This document shows, piece after piece, positions 23,188 to 38,100 of a DNA stretch of 64,000 nucleotides. The DNA is taken from NCBI GenBank assembly GCA_020796225.1, contig CM036775.1, positions 10,090,671 to 10,154,670 on the forward strand, written 5' to 3'. The notes beneath the pieces were generated by a model. The model saw nothing but the letters and a program-made list of their open reading frames with translations, had not been told where the DNA came from and ran no database searches. This DNA is from Arion vulgaris (taxonomy: Eukaryota; Mollusca; Gastropoda; Stylommatophora; Arionidae). Within the stretch, counting starts at the first letter, position 1; every line of letters begins with the position of its first letter. The translations under genes were made by a program, and so were the position numbers.

Positions 23188-26100
23188 TTTTCATCTTTAC
23201 AGACGATCAATTGGCAAGTCATTTGTGGAATAATTGGTGGAGTTCATGCACTGCTGCAAAGGTCTTCATGTGTAAGAAAAAGATTGGAGCACACATGGTT
23301 ATTCACAGAAGTGCAATGATAATGGTCCTATCAATCAATCAGTCAATATGATCTTGTATTAAATAAAAAATATTCCATTCGCTCACTATGAATTCATGCA
23401 TAGTCAAGATGTCTAACATGGCACATTTTATTGATTTTTGTGTGAGGGCTTGCTTTTCTCATCGCCAGTGTCTCTCACCATTCAGATGAACCATATTGTA
23501 ACTTCAGAGATATCTTGTCTTATATATCAGCTAGAAAAACATATTTGTACTTTTGAATAAAAGTATCGCCCGAGTGGTTACCGGGCCCAAATTTGGGGTG
23601 TAAAGAATAGAACCACTGTTACCTGCCACACATGTCGTAAGAGGCGAGTAAGGGGGTTTGGCTGAAATCGGATGCATGTGTCCTAAATGTGTAGAAGTCA
23701 ACCTGCTGCCTTGCAGGACGGCTGAGGACAGCCGAAGGCTAACGGAGAGCGAACCCAGTAAGCGCTGGCTGAATCGGACACATCGCCCAGGATAAGCACC
23801 AGAGCTCCAAATGGCGCTGAAGATGTGACGAAACCTATCCATGCTAAGGCTGCATGAATCAGATTTCCACATGAATGAATTTACGGAGAGATCTGGTACA
23901 TCGGTCTTTTAGGTGAGAGAGAGAAAAAAAAGTGTTACAGAAGAGTCCTCTGTATATCAGTAGGGCTGCTTTTTTCTTGTTCCATAAGGCACTTCTTTTT
24001 TCTTGTTCCGTAGAGCAGTTTTTCTCTTGTATATCATGGACAGAGAAGAGAACAAATAGATCTATCCGCTTGGGGTCAAAAAGGCTCATGAGGTCATAGT
24101 GGTAACATGAGCCAGGGTTAGCGAGGTGGCGCGCTAACCAAGACCCTGCCCCTAACCTCCACGCGGTGACCCTGGAAACAGACTCTGGTTCTGGTCTGGC
24201 TAAGAGGGGCAGGGATCGGGAGAGGAAACTACTGGTAGTGGTAGCAGTGCAATTACGGAAATACGATAAAGATACATACAAATAAAATGCACAAATCTCC
24301 TGACCGATGTCCAACAAGATATTGCCCAAGTCCCTGAACGCAAAGAAACAGCACCGAAACGTCTCAGACATGGATGAGAGGTGCATCCAGTGACCAAACG
24401 TATGCCCACGTGGGGCGAAGCTCGAAGCCCTGAGGAGGGGGCAAACATTGCCAGCCGTCGGCAAGAATAAATAAGACAGGACCGTAACGAATGAAAGTCT
24501 ACCCTCGTGTTGGTGCGAGAGAAGATTGCAGCTGACCCGCATTGGTAGCCTGGTGCAGATACATGTACTGGGCAAGGTTTGCCGAGCGCAAAAGAACAAG
24601 TTGCGTTTAGAGCATAACGAAACTACCCGCCCTGGGAAAACCGTGCAAGGTACTGTGCGATTAAAATTAACATCCCCGGAAGAACTGAGGTTGGTGACGC
24701 CTAACGGAACTGCCAGCCTTGGGGAAACTGGGCAAGGTTCGATTGCAGTCGTAACTAACATCCCCGAAATAACTGGGGCGGGTGATGGCGGCGAGCGCAA
24801 AACCCTCAGTTACGCTGATAGTGCCGACTGAAACGACCCTCTACATTGTTTGTACTCGGCCCCATGCCAGTGCTTTCGAGGTTAATTGCAAATTGCCACG
24901 TACCGATCCGCGTCTAGAAAAGGCTGAGAATGTTCCTTCCCCGGATCAAACTCAAAATGTACGGTAAAGCAAGGCCGACAATGCACGGATCAAACAGGAA
25001 GTTCGGTCTGAACATTGGCGAAGGCCGATACTTTACACGGTGTCTTATACGAGTAAGACGCCGTCCGAGGATAAGCTTACAAGCCCCGAGAAATATTTCT
25101 CAGTCAGAATGGGCATAAACAGCGTAACTCACTGTCCCGGCATAGATCACAAAGCCAAAAAATACGGCAAAGCTGATCGTACCTAGGAAAGCTCACCCTA
25201 GTAAATCAAAAGCTGGCTGAAAACGAACACCCCACCGAAGGATAAGCAACTGGGCTCCAATAGGTGCTGAAGGCTGGTGCACGTACATTACGTTCGGACG
25301 TTTGGCTGTTTATATATCACAATGAGAATGATTAAAACAGGCCTAGAACGATCGAAGAAGAAGAAGAAGATCTATCCAGAAAGAACTCAAAATCAAAGAA
25401 ACTGGCTGATGCTACAAATAAGAAAGAAAATTGAGATATTTTTGACATATAAAAAGACATGAAGGGCTGAAGAAGACCATCATGGAAGGAGGCATCCCGG
25501 CAAAGAGAAGAAGAGGAAGACCACGAGAAGATGGATTCAGGATGTAACTGATGGTTTGAACATGACCGCTTCAGAGGCAGGACATCTGGCCTATGAGAGA
25601 GAGAAATTCAGAAGGACTGTTAGGGTGGCAAAGTTCTGCTCAGGACAAGCTAATGAGCAAGATTTTGATAGAAGTTTTTGTTGTAACAATACAAACAACA
25701 AAATGATATGATTTAAAAAGAAACAATACCCGAGTGGTTACCGGGGCCCAAATTTGGGGTGTAAAGAATAGAACCATTGCTACCTGCCACGCATGTCGTA
25801 AGAGGCGACTAAGGAGGTTTGGCTGAAATCGTATGCACATGTCCTAAACGTGTAGAAGTCTATGCGTTTAGGGGCCTACCAAACCAATGTGCAACGTATA
25901 CACGTTCTTGGCAAAGATCAAACATATCACAAAGAGTGATTAAAATTGGTCGTAAAGAACGAACGTGAAGAAGAAGAAAAAGAAACAATGAGAAATATAA
26001 CATGAAAGATTGTGTCGAATTTCTCACTTACTTTGATGACTTTTGTTTCTGGTCTTGAAGGGTAAGTGAAAGTCACATTTTTAAACTCAATTTCTGAAAA

Positions 26101-29100
26101 TGAAAACAAAACACCAAGATTTGATTGTTTATTGATAATAGTTGGGGAGTTGAAGATGGATAAGGGAGATATTCTCCGGTCTCTTTGCGACTGTCTGTTG
26201 GATGAGGACACTAAAATCGATGTTGAACCGATCAAGCGTTTTAGGCAGTTTGGAGTTACCCGTTGTACAAGTCAAACTGGATGCCTGAGAGGCAGAGTGT
26301 GAGGTGTGTTTAATCAGCGAGCCTCGGGAACCATCAGTATGAATACTCTTCGATATCTGTTGGGGAAGACTGAGCACCTATGGGTTTGCCGGAGTGCAAT
26401 GACGTCAGTTTAGTAATCAATAACCAAGTATGAACACAATATAAAATAATATAAAGGAATAACTCAGGTAAAGGCTATATTAATTTGTTCTTTCGCCCAG
26501 CTATGAATTCAGTAGTCATGGCTTCTAATATGCCGACTCTGACTGATTTTTGTGTGAAGACTTGCTTGTTTATCCCTAGTGCCCACCGCCATTCGGGCAA
26601 GCCATACTCTTACTTCTGAGGTACTTGTAATTTAGGTCCCCAAGTAAAGGATCAGGGTTTCATGTAGCCCAGCGTTCCCAAAGTGGCGGTACCGCCCCAG
26701 TGGGCACTGAAGTATTCTGGGCGGGGTGTGATAGTGGGTTCAGAAGAATTTGGAGGGTGTTCAGTCGATTAGGGATCGGTGGCTCCTTAAAGAAGAAATT
26801 AATAATAAATATTTTAAAATAAATTATTTTCGTGATTTTGCGATTGAATAATAATTTAAAATTTGAATTCTGCATTTTAATTCATCTTATGCCCGTCTTA
26901 CACGATTCATTTTTTCATCAATTTTCTATTTCATGCATATAATCATATGTTATATGACAGAAATATACACCAATTTTCTATGTCAAAGAGAAAATAGAGC
27001 ATGTATATATGTTGGGGGTGGGGGCGTTGGCAAACTTATAATGTGGAGGGGTGTTACAAAGTTTATGTCGTGCAAAGTGGGCGGTGGGCTGAAAATGTTT
27101 GGGAATCTATGATGTAGCCCAGCTTTGCACCACGTGCATACCATAAATTTTGAGCCATAGCTAGCCTCGAACACAAGTATGTCCTTGGCTTGGAGTCACA
27201 AGTAGCACAGAGTGTAATACCACACTCTTCCCCCTTCTCTCCTCTCCGAATAAATAATAAAAACTGCAGTTACATTATCTAACATGTTCTACCAAACACA
27301 AAACGTCATGACCTACCTCCACTCAAGGAAGACAACACCAGAGGATTCTGGGGGACAAAAATATCTGGTTTCTTGTCCAGAAGAGTAAAGATCCTCACAG
27401 ATGCTCCAACTGCCTGAAACAAAACATGAGAATAAACAGACACACCAACTGCCTAAAACAAAACATGAATAAACAGAATGGACAAATGACATTTTCAAAT
27501 GATGAAAAACATAGTTGGTAACTTTTTGTAGACATCACGTTTCACATGTGAGAGCTGCTGTAGCGTAGGTTGTTAGTGAACTCGCTTGGCAAGGCTGGTG
27601 GTCTGGGTTCAACTCCTGCAATGTGCATGGAATTTTTCCCAACCACGACGGCTCTCAGGTCGACCCAGCCTCAACTGGGTACCAGACATGCTCTGGGAAG
27701 TAAAGGCGGCCGGCGTGATACTGACCACATCACCCATTGTGTGCCGACGGTCAATGAATAATACAGGCCTAACACTGTATTGACCTATATACCACGAGGT
27801 ATGAAAGGGTTCTTTTACTTTACTTTTACTTTCACATATAACTCTTGTTTAAGAGATCTTCTAGTTAACACCTGTACTGACATATAACATAACATGACCA
27901 ATCCATCTCCAACTCTATCTTCAGTTCAGTGGTTCTTAAACTTTGCAATACCACAGACCCTCTTTTAAATATATTTTACTGCCACGGACCCCAAAAGTTT
28001 CTATATATGAAAATCTTCTAGAGATGGAGCTTTTATTACACCACACCAACAATCAAGCTGACTCCTCCTTCTTCTTTGCGTTCGTTCTTTATGACCAATT
28101 TTAATCACTCTTTGTGATATGTTTGATCTTTGCCAAGAACGTGTATACGTTGCACATTGGTTTGGTAGGCCCCTAAACGCATAGACTTCTACACGTTTAG
28201 GACACATGCATCGATTTCAGCCAAACCTCCTTAGTCGCCTCTTACGACATGCGTGGAAGGTAACAATGGTTCTATTCTTTACACCCCAAATTTGGGCCCT
28301 GGTAACCATTCGGCGAAGCTGACTCCAATTTCTCAGACTGTGGGAAACATCAAATTCTTCTTCTTCTTCTTCAGCGATCTCTGGTCATGCGCTTAATTTA
28401 CTGTGGACCACAAACTGGGCAGACAGCTTCAGGTCTGTCAGGTTTCCCAAAGCTTAGTTTTCAGGTCGACTGGGTGTGGCCACATGTTGCTTCTCAGCTC
28501 ACACAGAAGAGGACAGTCTTGCAGGATATGCTCTGGTGTCTGTTCTGCCTGCTGACACTGGCAGAGAGCTGTTTGACTTATTCCTAGTCTGTATAAGTGT
28601 TTGTTGAGTCTGCAGTGTCCAGTGCGTAGTCAAAATATAATGACCTGGTCTGTTCTGCTTAGGTCTTTGAGGAGTCTTTTCCATAATCATATCCAGTGTT
28701 TGTCTTCCAATCTACTGCAGATTTTCTCTGTATGAGGGTTTTGACCTCTTGGAAACATCAAATGATCTTTCATTTTGTCCTGTCAAACATTTAGACCGGT
28801 GTGGTCCTGGTCCTATGATTTCGCAGCAGAACTAGTTTACCACTGTTTTTATACAAGTTTTTATCATTTATTTTTCTGTTTGAAATGTCAAAGATCATAA
28901 TATTTCTTCAAGCATTTGAGGACCCCCTTCCGTCCGAGTGATTACCGGGGCCCAATTTGGGGTGTAAAGAATAGAATCACTGTTACCTGCCACGCATGTC
29001 GTAAAAGGCGACTAAGGAGGTTTGGCTGAAATTGGATGCACATGTCCTAAACGTGTAGAATTCTATGCATATAGGGGCCTACCAAACCAATGTGCAACGT

Positions 29101-32100
29101 ATACACGTTCTTGGCAAAGATCAAACATATCACAAAGAATGATTAAAATTGGTCGTAAAAACGAAGCAAGAAGAAGAAGAAGGACCCCTGTGAGTACCTT
29201 GTGGATCCCTGTTGGGAAACACTGCTCTAGGCTATATCAATGAGAGTACAGTACTAACCTGCATAAAATCCCCATACAATGAGGACAGCAGAGCAAAGCC
29301 CATGGCAACCTGGAGTGTGTACAGAAGGAATGCTGAAACATAGGGAACAACATGTCAGATTGACCATAACAATCTTGAGATGACCACACTCTCATGACCT
29401 TGCAATGGCCACACTCATGTGACCGTGACATATTCTTGTCAATCTGACCTTGACATATTTTCACACACATGACCTTGAAATATTCCCACTCACATGATGT
29501 AGATCTATTCTCACCCACATGACATTGAGGTGACCACCTCTTATGATTTTGCAATGATCAACCATGTGACCTTGACATATTTTCACACACATGACCTTGG
29601 AATATTCCCACTCACACGATGTAGAGCTATATTCTCACCCACATGACACTGAGGTGACCACCTCCTATGATCTTGCAATGATCAACCACATGACCATGAG
29701 ATATTCCCACCCACATGACCATGAGATATTTCCACCCACATGACTGTGAGATATTTCCACCCACATGAGATTGAAATGACCACCCTCCCATGATCACTCT
29801 ATGATGAGCTTGAGCTATTCCCACCCACATGTCCTTAATATATTCTCACCCACATGATATTGAAATGTCCACCCTCCCATGACCACTGATGACCTTGAGA
29901 TGACCACCCTCCCATGACCTTGACATCTCATACCAAAAACAAAATGTACTGCTAAACCTAAGTAAAGAAAAATAAACAAGAGAGAAGAAACAAAAGTAGG
30001 AAAGACCTACCCTAAGACAGGGACAAGCCATACTATTGAAGATAGCTAAAGAGACTCACATGTCAGTAAGCCTGGTGTGATACCAGTTGTAGGATCCTTG
30101 GAATTGTCATAGACAAGTTTGCCACCATACCACAGGACAGCAGATATAGCCCCATAGGCTAGCAGACTGAACAGGCCATCCATGGAACCTAAAAGTACAA
30201 CTTAATGGGTCAGTCTCAAAGTATAGTTCTATTAATAATAATAATAATAATTCCTCTCGTACCGTTATACGTTACATAGGGCCTGCAAGTAATTTCTCCA
30301 TACCGCTCTATCCTGGGCAATTCGCTCAATCTCCTCCATGGAACTGAGACCGATATTTCCTGCCTCTCTCAGCAAAGTTCGTTTCAGGGTCTCCTTAGGT
30401 CGACCTCTCTTTCTTGAACCCTTTGCATCCCACTTCAATGCCTGCTTTGATATTCGTTGATCATTTCTCCTCAAGGTGTGCCCAACATATCTCCATCTTC
30501 TCTTTCTTATAACAGTTGTCACTAGTGGTTGACCAGACAAATCTCTGATTTCATCACTTCTCCTGAATTCGTTCCATTTTATATTCATTATTTTTCGCAG
30601 ACATCTATTTTCAAATGCATTCAACTTGCTTTCTATATCTTTAGTCATTTTCCTACTCTCACTAGCATATGTTAGGATTGATACAACATTTGAATTGAAA
30701 ATTCGTAATTTAGTTTTAATACTATATAACTTACAGTTCCATATTTTATTTAGACTTTTTAAACTGATGTTGCTTTGCCAATTCATATCAAATAGTTCTA
30801 TTAGTAAGTAAAAATGTACAGATTAGTCTGAAAGTATAGTTTATCTTGTCTGAAAATAATTACCTCCGGTCACTCAAAAAATAATGTTCTATGGTCAGTC
30901 AAACAATAATGTTCTTTAGTTAGTTTGTTCCTTTTGTGCCAAAGGCGGCACATAGGGCAGAGGTTTTAAATCTCCATGTGATGCGGTTCTTTGCTAGCAA
31001 TTGGAGATCTTGTATGGTTTTACATCCCAATAGTTTACTTTCTTGTTGGATTGTTCTTCAAAGAGTGGTCTTAAGTCTTCCACATTTTCTTTTCCCAACT
31101 GGTGACCACATAAGGACTTGTCTATTTAGTCTCTTTTCGTCTGATCTAAGAACATGACCTAAATATTTCCACCTTCGTTTCCTTATAATATTTGATATGG
31201 GTTGTTGGTGTGTTCTATCTCACTGTGTTGTTAGAAACGAAATCACTCCATTTTACTTTTAGTAATTTTCGGAGACATTTATTCTCAAAGCTGTTCAGTT
31301 TCTTATCAATTTTGTTTGTTGTTTTCCCAACTTTCACAACCATAGGTCAGTACAGGAATCACACATGACCTAAATAATTTAACTTTTGTACATATACTAA
31401 GGTCTTGAGATTGCCAGATATTTGTTAATTTAGTGAAGGCACTAGCTGCTATAGCAATACGAGAGTTTATTTCTTTCATCATGTTCTTTACCAGTCAAAA
31501 ATAACATTCTATGGTCAGTTAAAAAAAATTTTTTATGGTCAGCAGAAAAATAATGCTATATGGTCAGCAGAAAAATAATGCTCTATGGTCAGCAGAAAAA
31601 TAATGCTCTATGGTCAGCAGAAAAATAATGCTTTATGGTCAGCAGAAAAATAATGTTCTATGATGAGCATAAAAATAATGTTCTATGGTTAGTTGAAAAA
31701 TAATGTTCTTTGGTCAGCAGAAAAATAATCTTTAGTCAGCAGAAAAATAATGTTCTATGGTCAGCATAAAAATAATGTTCTATGGTTAGTTGAAAAATAA
31801 TCTTTAGTCAGCAGAAAAATAATGTTCTATGGTCAGCAGAATATAATGTTCTATGGCAAGCAGAATATAATGTTCTATGGTAAAAAGCAGAAAAATAAAG
31901 TTCTATGGCCAGTTGAAAAATAAAAGTTAAAATAAAATGTCTAAACTAACAAGTTATTTTTTAACGGGATCTGTACGAAGTGGTGTCCATCCTAAATGTG
32001 AATACACTTCGGTTGAAATTTGGATGTGCCTGTCCTAACTATTGGAGGGGTCTAACAGCGGCACAATGTACGCCCATTCTTGGTCCAAACCAAACAGATC

Positions 32101-35100
32101 ACAAATAGTGGTTAACTTGGTTGATAAATACAAATAACTATTTAAATAACTTCATTTTTTTTTTCTCGATCCAGAAGCACTTGAGCTTTTCAGCTCTTCG
32201 GCTTGGTGCCATGGACATTGTAACCCTTCGGTGCCACGAACACTGTAAATCTAGAGAATCTGTGGCTTTTCTGCCAGCCCGCGGAATTGAACCCACACTC
32301 ACACCTGTAGTCCAACGCGCTACGAACACGCTGGGCAGGCGGGCAACTTCATTTTAAAAAAACAGTATACCTTGAGCAAATGCCAGCTTTTTCCCAACTT
32401 TGTAGCTTTCTGTGATGCTGTTGGAATATAAATTGATAGCTTTAGTTTCTCCAGAGAATGATCGGACAGTTCTGATTGAGGACAATGTTTCTTCGGCCAG
32501 AGTTCCTCCATCGGCAAGTCGATCCTGCAGCAATTTTCCAATCTTTCGTACAAATTTTCCTGGAAGGTAAAGTAGGTGAGAAATATCACAACCATTGGAT
32601 ACAATTGATTGAGGCATTCAGCTACAACTGACTGAAACAGAGCTAGGACAAGCAGAGCTAGGACAAGCAGAGCTAGGACAAGCAAAGCTAGGACAAGCAG
32701 AGTTAGGACAAGCAGAGCTAGGACAAGCAGAGCGAGGACAAGCAGAGCTAGGACAAGCAGAGCTAGGACAAGCAGATCTAGGACAAGCAGATCTAGGACA
32801 AGCAGATCTAGGATAAACACAGTTAGGACAAGCAAAACTAGGACAAGAAGAGCTAAGACAAGCAGATCTAGGACAAGCAGAGCTAGGACAAGCAGAGCTA
32901 GGACAAGCAGATCTAGGACAAGCAGATCTAGGACAAGCAGAGCTAGGACAAGCAGAGCTAGGACAAGCAGAGCTAGGACAAGCAGATCTAGGACAAGCAG
33001 ATCTAGGACAAGCAGATCTAGGACAAACAGAGATCGGACAAACTAAGCTTGGACATTTTCACTTCACATGTATCACATTTGCTACATCACAACTGAAACT
33101 GGCGGCGCAGGTCTAACGTGACTGTGAACTTTAACTACAGCGTCCTAGATGAGACTAGAGTACTTGAGGGTACTAGTCAAACTAATGTACTGTATGGTAC
33201 TTAAAGGAACTAGTAGAAGAAATGTACTGTATGGCACTGGAGGGAACTAGTAGAACAAATGTAATGTATGGTACTTGAGGGAACTAGTAGAACAAATGTC
33301 TTGTATGGTACTTGAGGGAACTAGTAGAACAAATGTCTTGTATGGTACTTGAGGGAACTAATAGAACAAATGTCTTGTATGGTACTTGAGGGAACTAGTA
33401 GAACAAATGTACTGTATGGTACTGGAGGGAACTAGTAGAACAAATGTCTTGTATGGTACTTGAGGGAACTAGTAGAACAAATGTATGTAGAATGTACTGG
33501 AGGGAACTAGTAGAACAAATGTCTTGTATGGTACTTGAGGGAACTAGTAGAACAAATGTACTGTATGGTACTTGAGGGAACTAGTAGAACAAATGTACTG
33601 TATGGTACTTGAGGGAACTAGTAGAACAAATGTACTGTATGGTACTTGAGGGAACTAGTAGAACAAATGTACTGTATGGTACTTGAGGGAACTAGTAGAA
33701 CAAATGTACTGTATGGTACTTGAGGGAACTAGTAAGCCTACCATACTGCATGGCACCCAAGGATACTATTGGAACCACAGCCAAAAGGACACCAGTCAAG
33801 GCAGGATTGAGGTAAAACATCAGTGCCAGGGATCCAATAATCTGCAGTAAGTAGCGACACAGCATAGACATGTTGACCTGGAAATATACAAGACACAATC
33901 ATACATAAATCACACAGTCATACAGACATACATACATGATGCATTCTGATATACACACATCACATAGTCTGAAACACACACACGACACAGTCTGAAGCAC
34001 ACACGATACAGTCTGAAACACACACATGATACAGTCTGAAACACACACATGACAAGTCTGAAACACACACATGACACAGTTTGAAACAGACACATGACAC
34101 AGTCTGAAACAGACACGACACAGTCTGAAACACACACATGACAGTCTGAAACACACACATGACACAGTCTGAAACACACACATGACACAGTTTGAAACAG
34201 ACACATGACACAGTCTGAAACACACACATGACACAGTGTGAAACAGACACGACACAGTCTGAAACACACACATGACAGTCTGAAACACACACATGACACA
34301 GTCTGAAACACACACATGACACAGTCTGAAACACATACATGACACAGTCTGAAACACACACATGACACAGTCTGAAACACATACATGACACAGTCTGAAA
34401 CACACACATGACACAGTCTGAAACACATACATGACAAAGTCTGAAACACACACATGACACAGTCTGAAACACATACATGACACAGCCTGAAACACACACA
34501 TGACACAGTCTGAAACACATACATGACACAGTCTGAAACACACATATGACACAGTATGAAACACACACATGACATATAAAGCATCGCAGAAATCGGATGT
34601 GCTGGCCTACTTGTAGATGCATAACTGGCTCAAAGTACAATCGCTCTTAGGCTCAGATCACATACAAATCACACAGAGTGGTTAACAAGTGGTTGATATG
34701 GAGCGTTCGAAGAAGAAGTATCACAACTAAAGGGATGCTGGCCCTACAACACAACACTAAATTCAAAACTACATGACACTAGAGATGGCACCAATTTTTA
34801 AATGCAAACATGTCACCATGAACACACAAAAAAGCATTGTTCAACACAATCTTTCTCCCCACATTATGCTACCAGTGCCAAACCAGGATGGTAACATCAA
34901 ATGATAGAAGAAAACTAGTCATGACAGAGATGAAGTATCTGCAAAATGCTGGTATTATCAAGAAGAGACCAGTTTAGAAATGAAGACATCAAGAACACTG
35001 CTGCCTTGTAGTTTGATTGGGAACAATCAAAGGCTAGCGGAGCAAACCGTACACAAAACTGGACGAACCAAGTAGTCCATAAAAAGACAGGTTAGCTGGG

Positions 35101-38100
35101 CAGATGACGCTCATCAACCCAGGAGGGCAGGTCATCTACGGGTCGCTACCCTAAAAGAAAATAGCTCTTCTTCTTTGCGTTCGTTCTTTACGACCAATTT
35201 TAATCACTCTTTGTGATATGTTTGATCTTTGCCAAGTACGTGTATACGTTGCACATTGGTTTGGTAGGCCCCTAAACGCATAAGACTTCTACACGTTTAG
35301 GACACATGCATCCGATTTCAGCCAAACCTCCTTAGTCGCCTCTTACGACATGCGTGGAAAGTAACAGTGGTTCTATTCTTTACACCCCAAATTTGGGCCG
35401 TAACCACTCGGGCGAAAGAAAATAGCAACCTGCTGCCTTGTAGGTCGGCTGGGGACAGCAAAAGGCTAATGGAGAGTTAACCTAGTAAAGCTGGTTGAAA
35501 TCGAACACATCACCGAAGGATAAGCACCAGAGCTCCAAATGGTACTGAAGGTTGTGAACATACATCCGTTCTTGGTGTTAGGCTGTTTATATATCACATT
35601 AGACTGATAAAACGCAGTAAAAGAACGATCGAGAGAAGAAGAAGAAGACATCAGGATAAAAGTGGGTACAAAATCAATTGGTGGACCTCAGAGATAACAG
35701 AGCTGACGAAAGACACTGTTTATGAAGTGCACACGAAGGTCTATTCTAGAAATCTCTTCTTATCCTGACACTGTGAGGCAAAACAGGATTAAAGAAAGAA
35801 GACCATAGATGGGCTCCAGATAATAGTCGACTTCATCATAAGAACACGCCTGACGGTATAATCATCAAAATAGTGATCGCAAAGAAGAAGTATCATGACT
35901 TACTGTGACAGCTTTCTGCAGCTCTTGTGTATCGGATGCCAAACGATTACAGAGCTCTCCTGTTCTAGAAGTAAAATAAAAAATAATTCAAAATAAAACT
36001 CAAGCAATAAGTTAGTTTGTTCCTTTCGTGCCAAAGGCGGCACATAGGGCAGAGGTTTTAGATCTCCATGTGATACGCTTCGTTGCTAACAGTTGGAGAT
36101 CTTGTATGGTTTTACATCCCATTAGTTTACTTTCTTGTTGGATTGTTCTTCAAGAGTGGTCTTAGGTCTTCCACGTTTTCTTTCCCAACTGGTGACCACA
36201 TAAGGACTTGTCTATTTAGTCTCTTTTCGTCTGATCTAAGAACATGACCTAAATATTTCTACCTTCGTTTCCGTATAATATTTGATACGGGTTGTTGCTG
36301 TGTTCTATCTCTCACTAAAGCAATAAGTAATCATCTTAAATTAGGTAAGTTGTATCTTCTTCTTCTTCTTGCTTGTTCTTTACGACCAATTTTAATCACT
36401 CTTTGTGATACGTTTAATCTTTGCCAAGAACGTGTATAAGAACATTGCACATTGGTTTGGTAGGCACCTAAATGCATAGATTTCTACAAGTTTAGGACAT
36501 GTGCATCCGATTTCAGCCAAACCTCCTTAGTCGCCTCTTACGACATGCATGGCAGGTAACAGTGGTTCTATTCTTTACATCCCAAATTTGGGCCCGGTAA
36601 CCACTCGGGCGAGGTAAGTTGTATGAAACATTGACGTAATTGCACCGGGTTTAAACCTCAAATGGATCGGTCCTACCCCGCAGAAATGGCGTGCCGCTGT
36701 AATGCACAGTAGTATTGCACAAAGCATGAATTCCGTAGCTCCTGCAACAATTCTAAGAATCTAAAAAATGCAGTTTTCTTCTTCTTCGAATGCTTCATAT
36801 TGACCACTTGTTAACCACTCTTTGTGATTTGTATGTGATCCAAGCCTAAGAGTGATTGTACATTATGCCATTTATGCGCCTACAAGTAGGCCAGCACATC
36901 CGCTTTCTGCTATGCTTTTATTTACTAGGTAGCTTCCATAGGCCCCTACCTCAGTCGCCTCTTACAACATGCCTTATAGGTCGCAGTGTTACTATTCTTT
37001 GCTCCCTTGCGAGCCCCGGCAACACACTGGCAAAATTCAGTTGTGAACTAAATGGCACAGTCTAAGTTCAAATCCACGAGATTCGAAATCAAAGCATCAG
37101 CTAAACCACTTAGCCATAGGTGAAACAGACAAAGAAGGAAAACTCAAGCAAGCAAATAACTTCAAATTGGGGGAGGAAGCAAGGAAAGGTCATCTGAACA
37201 GAAATAAACATCAGTAACCTACTGCATATTTTGATTGCACAGGAAATGTTAAAAAGAAATTATGATACGAATTGTCAAAGCAACATCAACTTTTAAAAGT
37301 CTAAATAAAATATGAAACTGCAAGTTATATAGTTTTAAAACTAAATTGCAAATTTTCAATTCAAATGTTGTATCAATTCTAACATATGCCAGCGAGAGTT
37401 GGAAAATGACTAAAGATATAGAAAGCAAGTTGAATGCATTTAATAAATAGATGTCTTTGAAAAATAATGAATATAAAATGGGACATATTCAGAAGTGATG
37501 AAATTAGAAAAATGTCTGGTCAGCCACTAGTAAAAACTGTTATATGAGGGAGAAGATGGAGATAAGCTGGGCATACTCTGAGAAGAAATGTCTGGTCAAC
37601 CACTGGTAACAACTGTTATAAGAGGGAGAAGATGGGGGGACTGCCTAGAGTAGTTGATAGTAGCTCGGCCTGCTAGCTGTGAGACGCCTCATAGCTCGGG
37701 TTCGAACCTACTGTCCGGCATTTGTTCGAGTCCCTGGTCTTACTCAGGACGATAACGTGAGTACCTCTGAAGTCGGAGAAAATCTGCCTGTATGGCGAGG
37801 AATACTAATTACGAGTACATTGAGCACACGGCTGCCAGTGTAAAGTAATTTACAATGTGCACGCTGCTGCCATTGTAAGAAATTGGAAAACGGATTTTCA
37901 CGCAAAAATCAGTTTCAGAGATGAAACTTCGTCTGAGTTGAAGGACGAAGAAAAAAAAAAAAAAAAAAGGGAGAAGATGGAGATATGTTGGGCACACCTT
38001 GAGAAGAAATGATCAAAGAATACCAGAGTAGGCATTGAAGTGGGAGGCAAAGGGTTCAAGAAAGAGAGGACACCTTAGAAAAACCCTGAAATGTACTTTA

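Larger units (their letters stand above)
27929..29219. mobile_element. Possible hAT-like element containing SINEs and a LINE tail
   Basis: Left end CAGTGGTTCTTAAACTTT and, reversed, right end CAGTGTTTCCCAACAGGGAT resemble hAT termini, and the DNA just inside both ends is similar (ACCACAGACCC, GGATCCACAAGG). I could not find the 8-bp duplication. It contains S1 copies at 28067-28314 and 28934-29180 and LINE sequence at 28350-28790. Confidence 0.4.
34775..35880 (+). mobile_element. LINE C-terminal fragment, split by S3 and S1 SINEs
   Basis: 34785-35000 is homologous to 53030-53250 (CACCATGAACACACAAAAAA, CCACATTATGCTACCAGTGC). The family continues at 35650-35880. Between them lie partial S3 (35010-35130), reversed S1 (35165-35414) and S3 (35428-35648). 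Confidence 0.65.

Noticed and set aside
23859..24800. 313-codon minus-strand frame
   Set aside because: No recognisable domain; it overlaps a dispersed repeat and a SINE tail, and has no splice or start support.
27929..29219. Complete hAT element
   Set aside because: Ends resemble hAT termini but no 8-bp duplication could be found; kept only as a low-confidence feature.
33899..34640. Three overlapping 220-codon minus-strand frames rich in Cys, Val and Phe
   Set aside because: 23-bp minisatellite artefact within an ABC intron.
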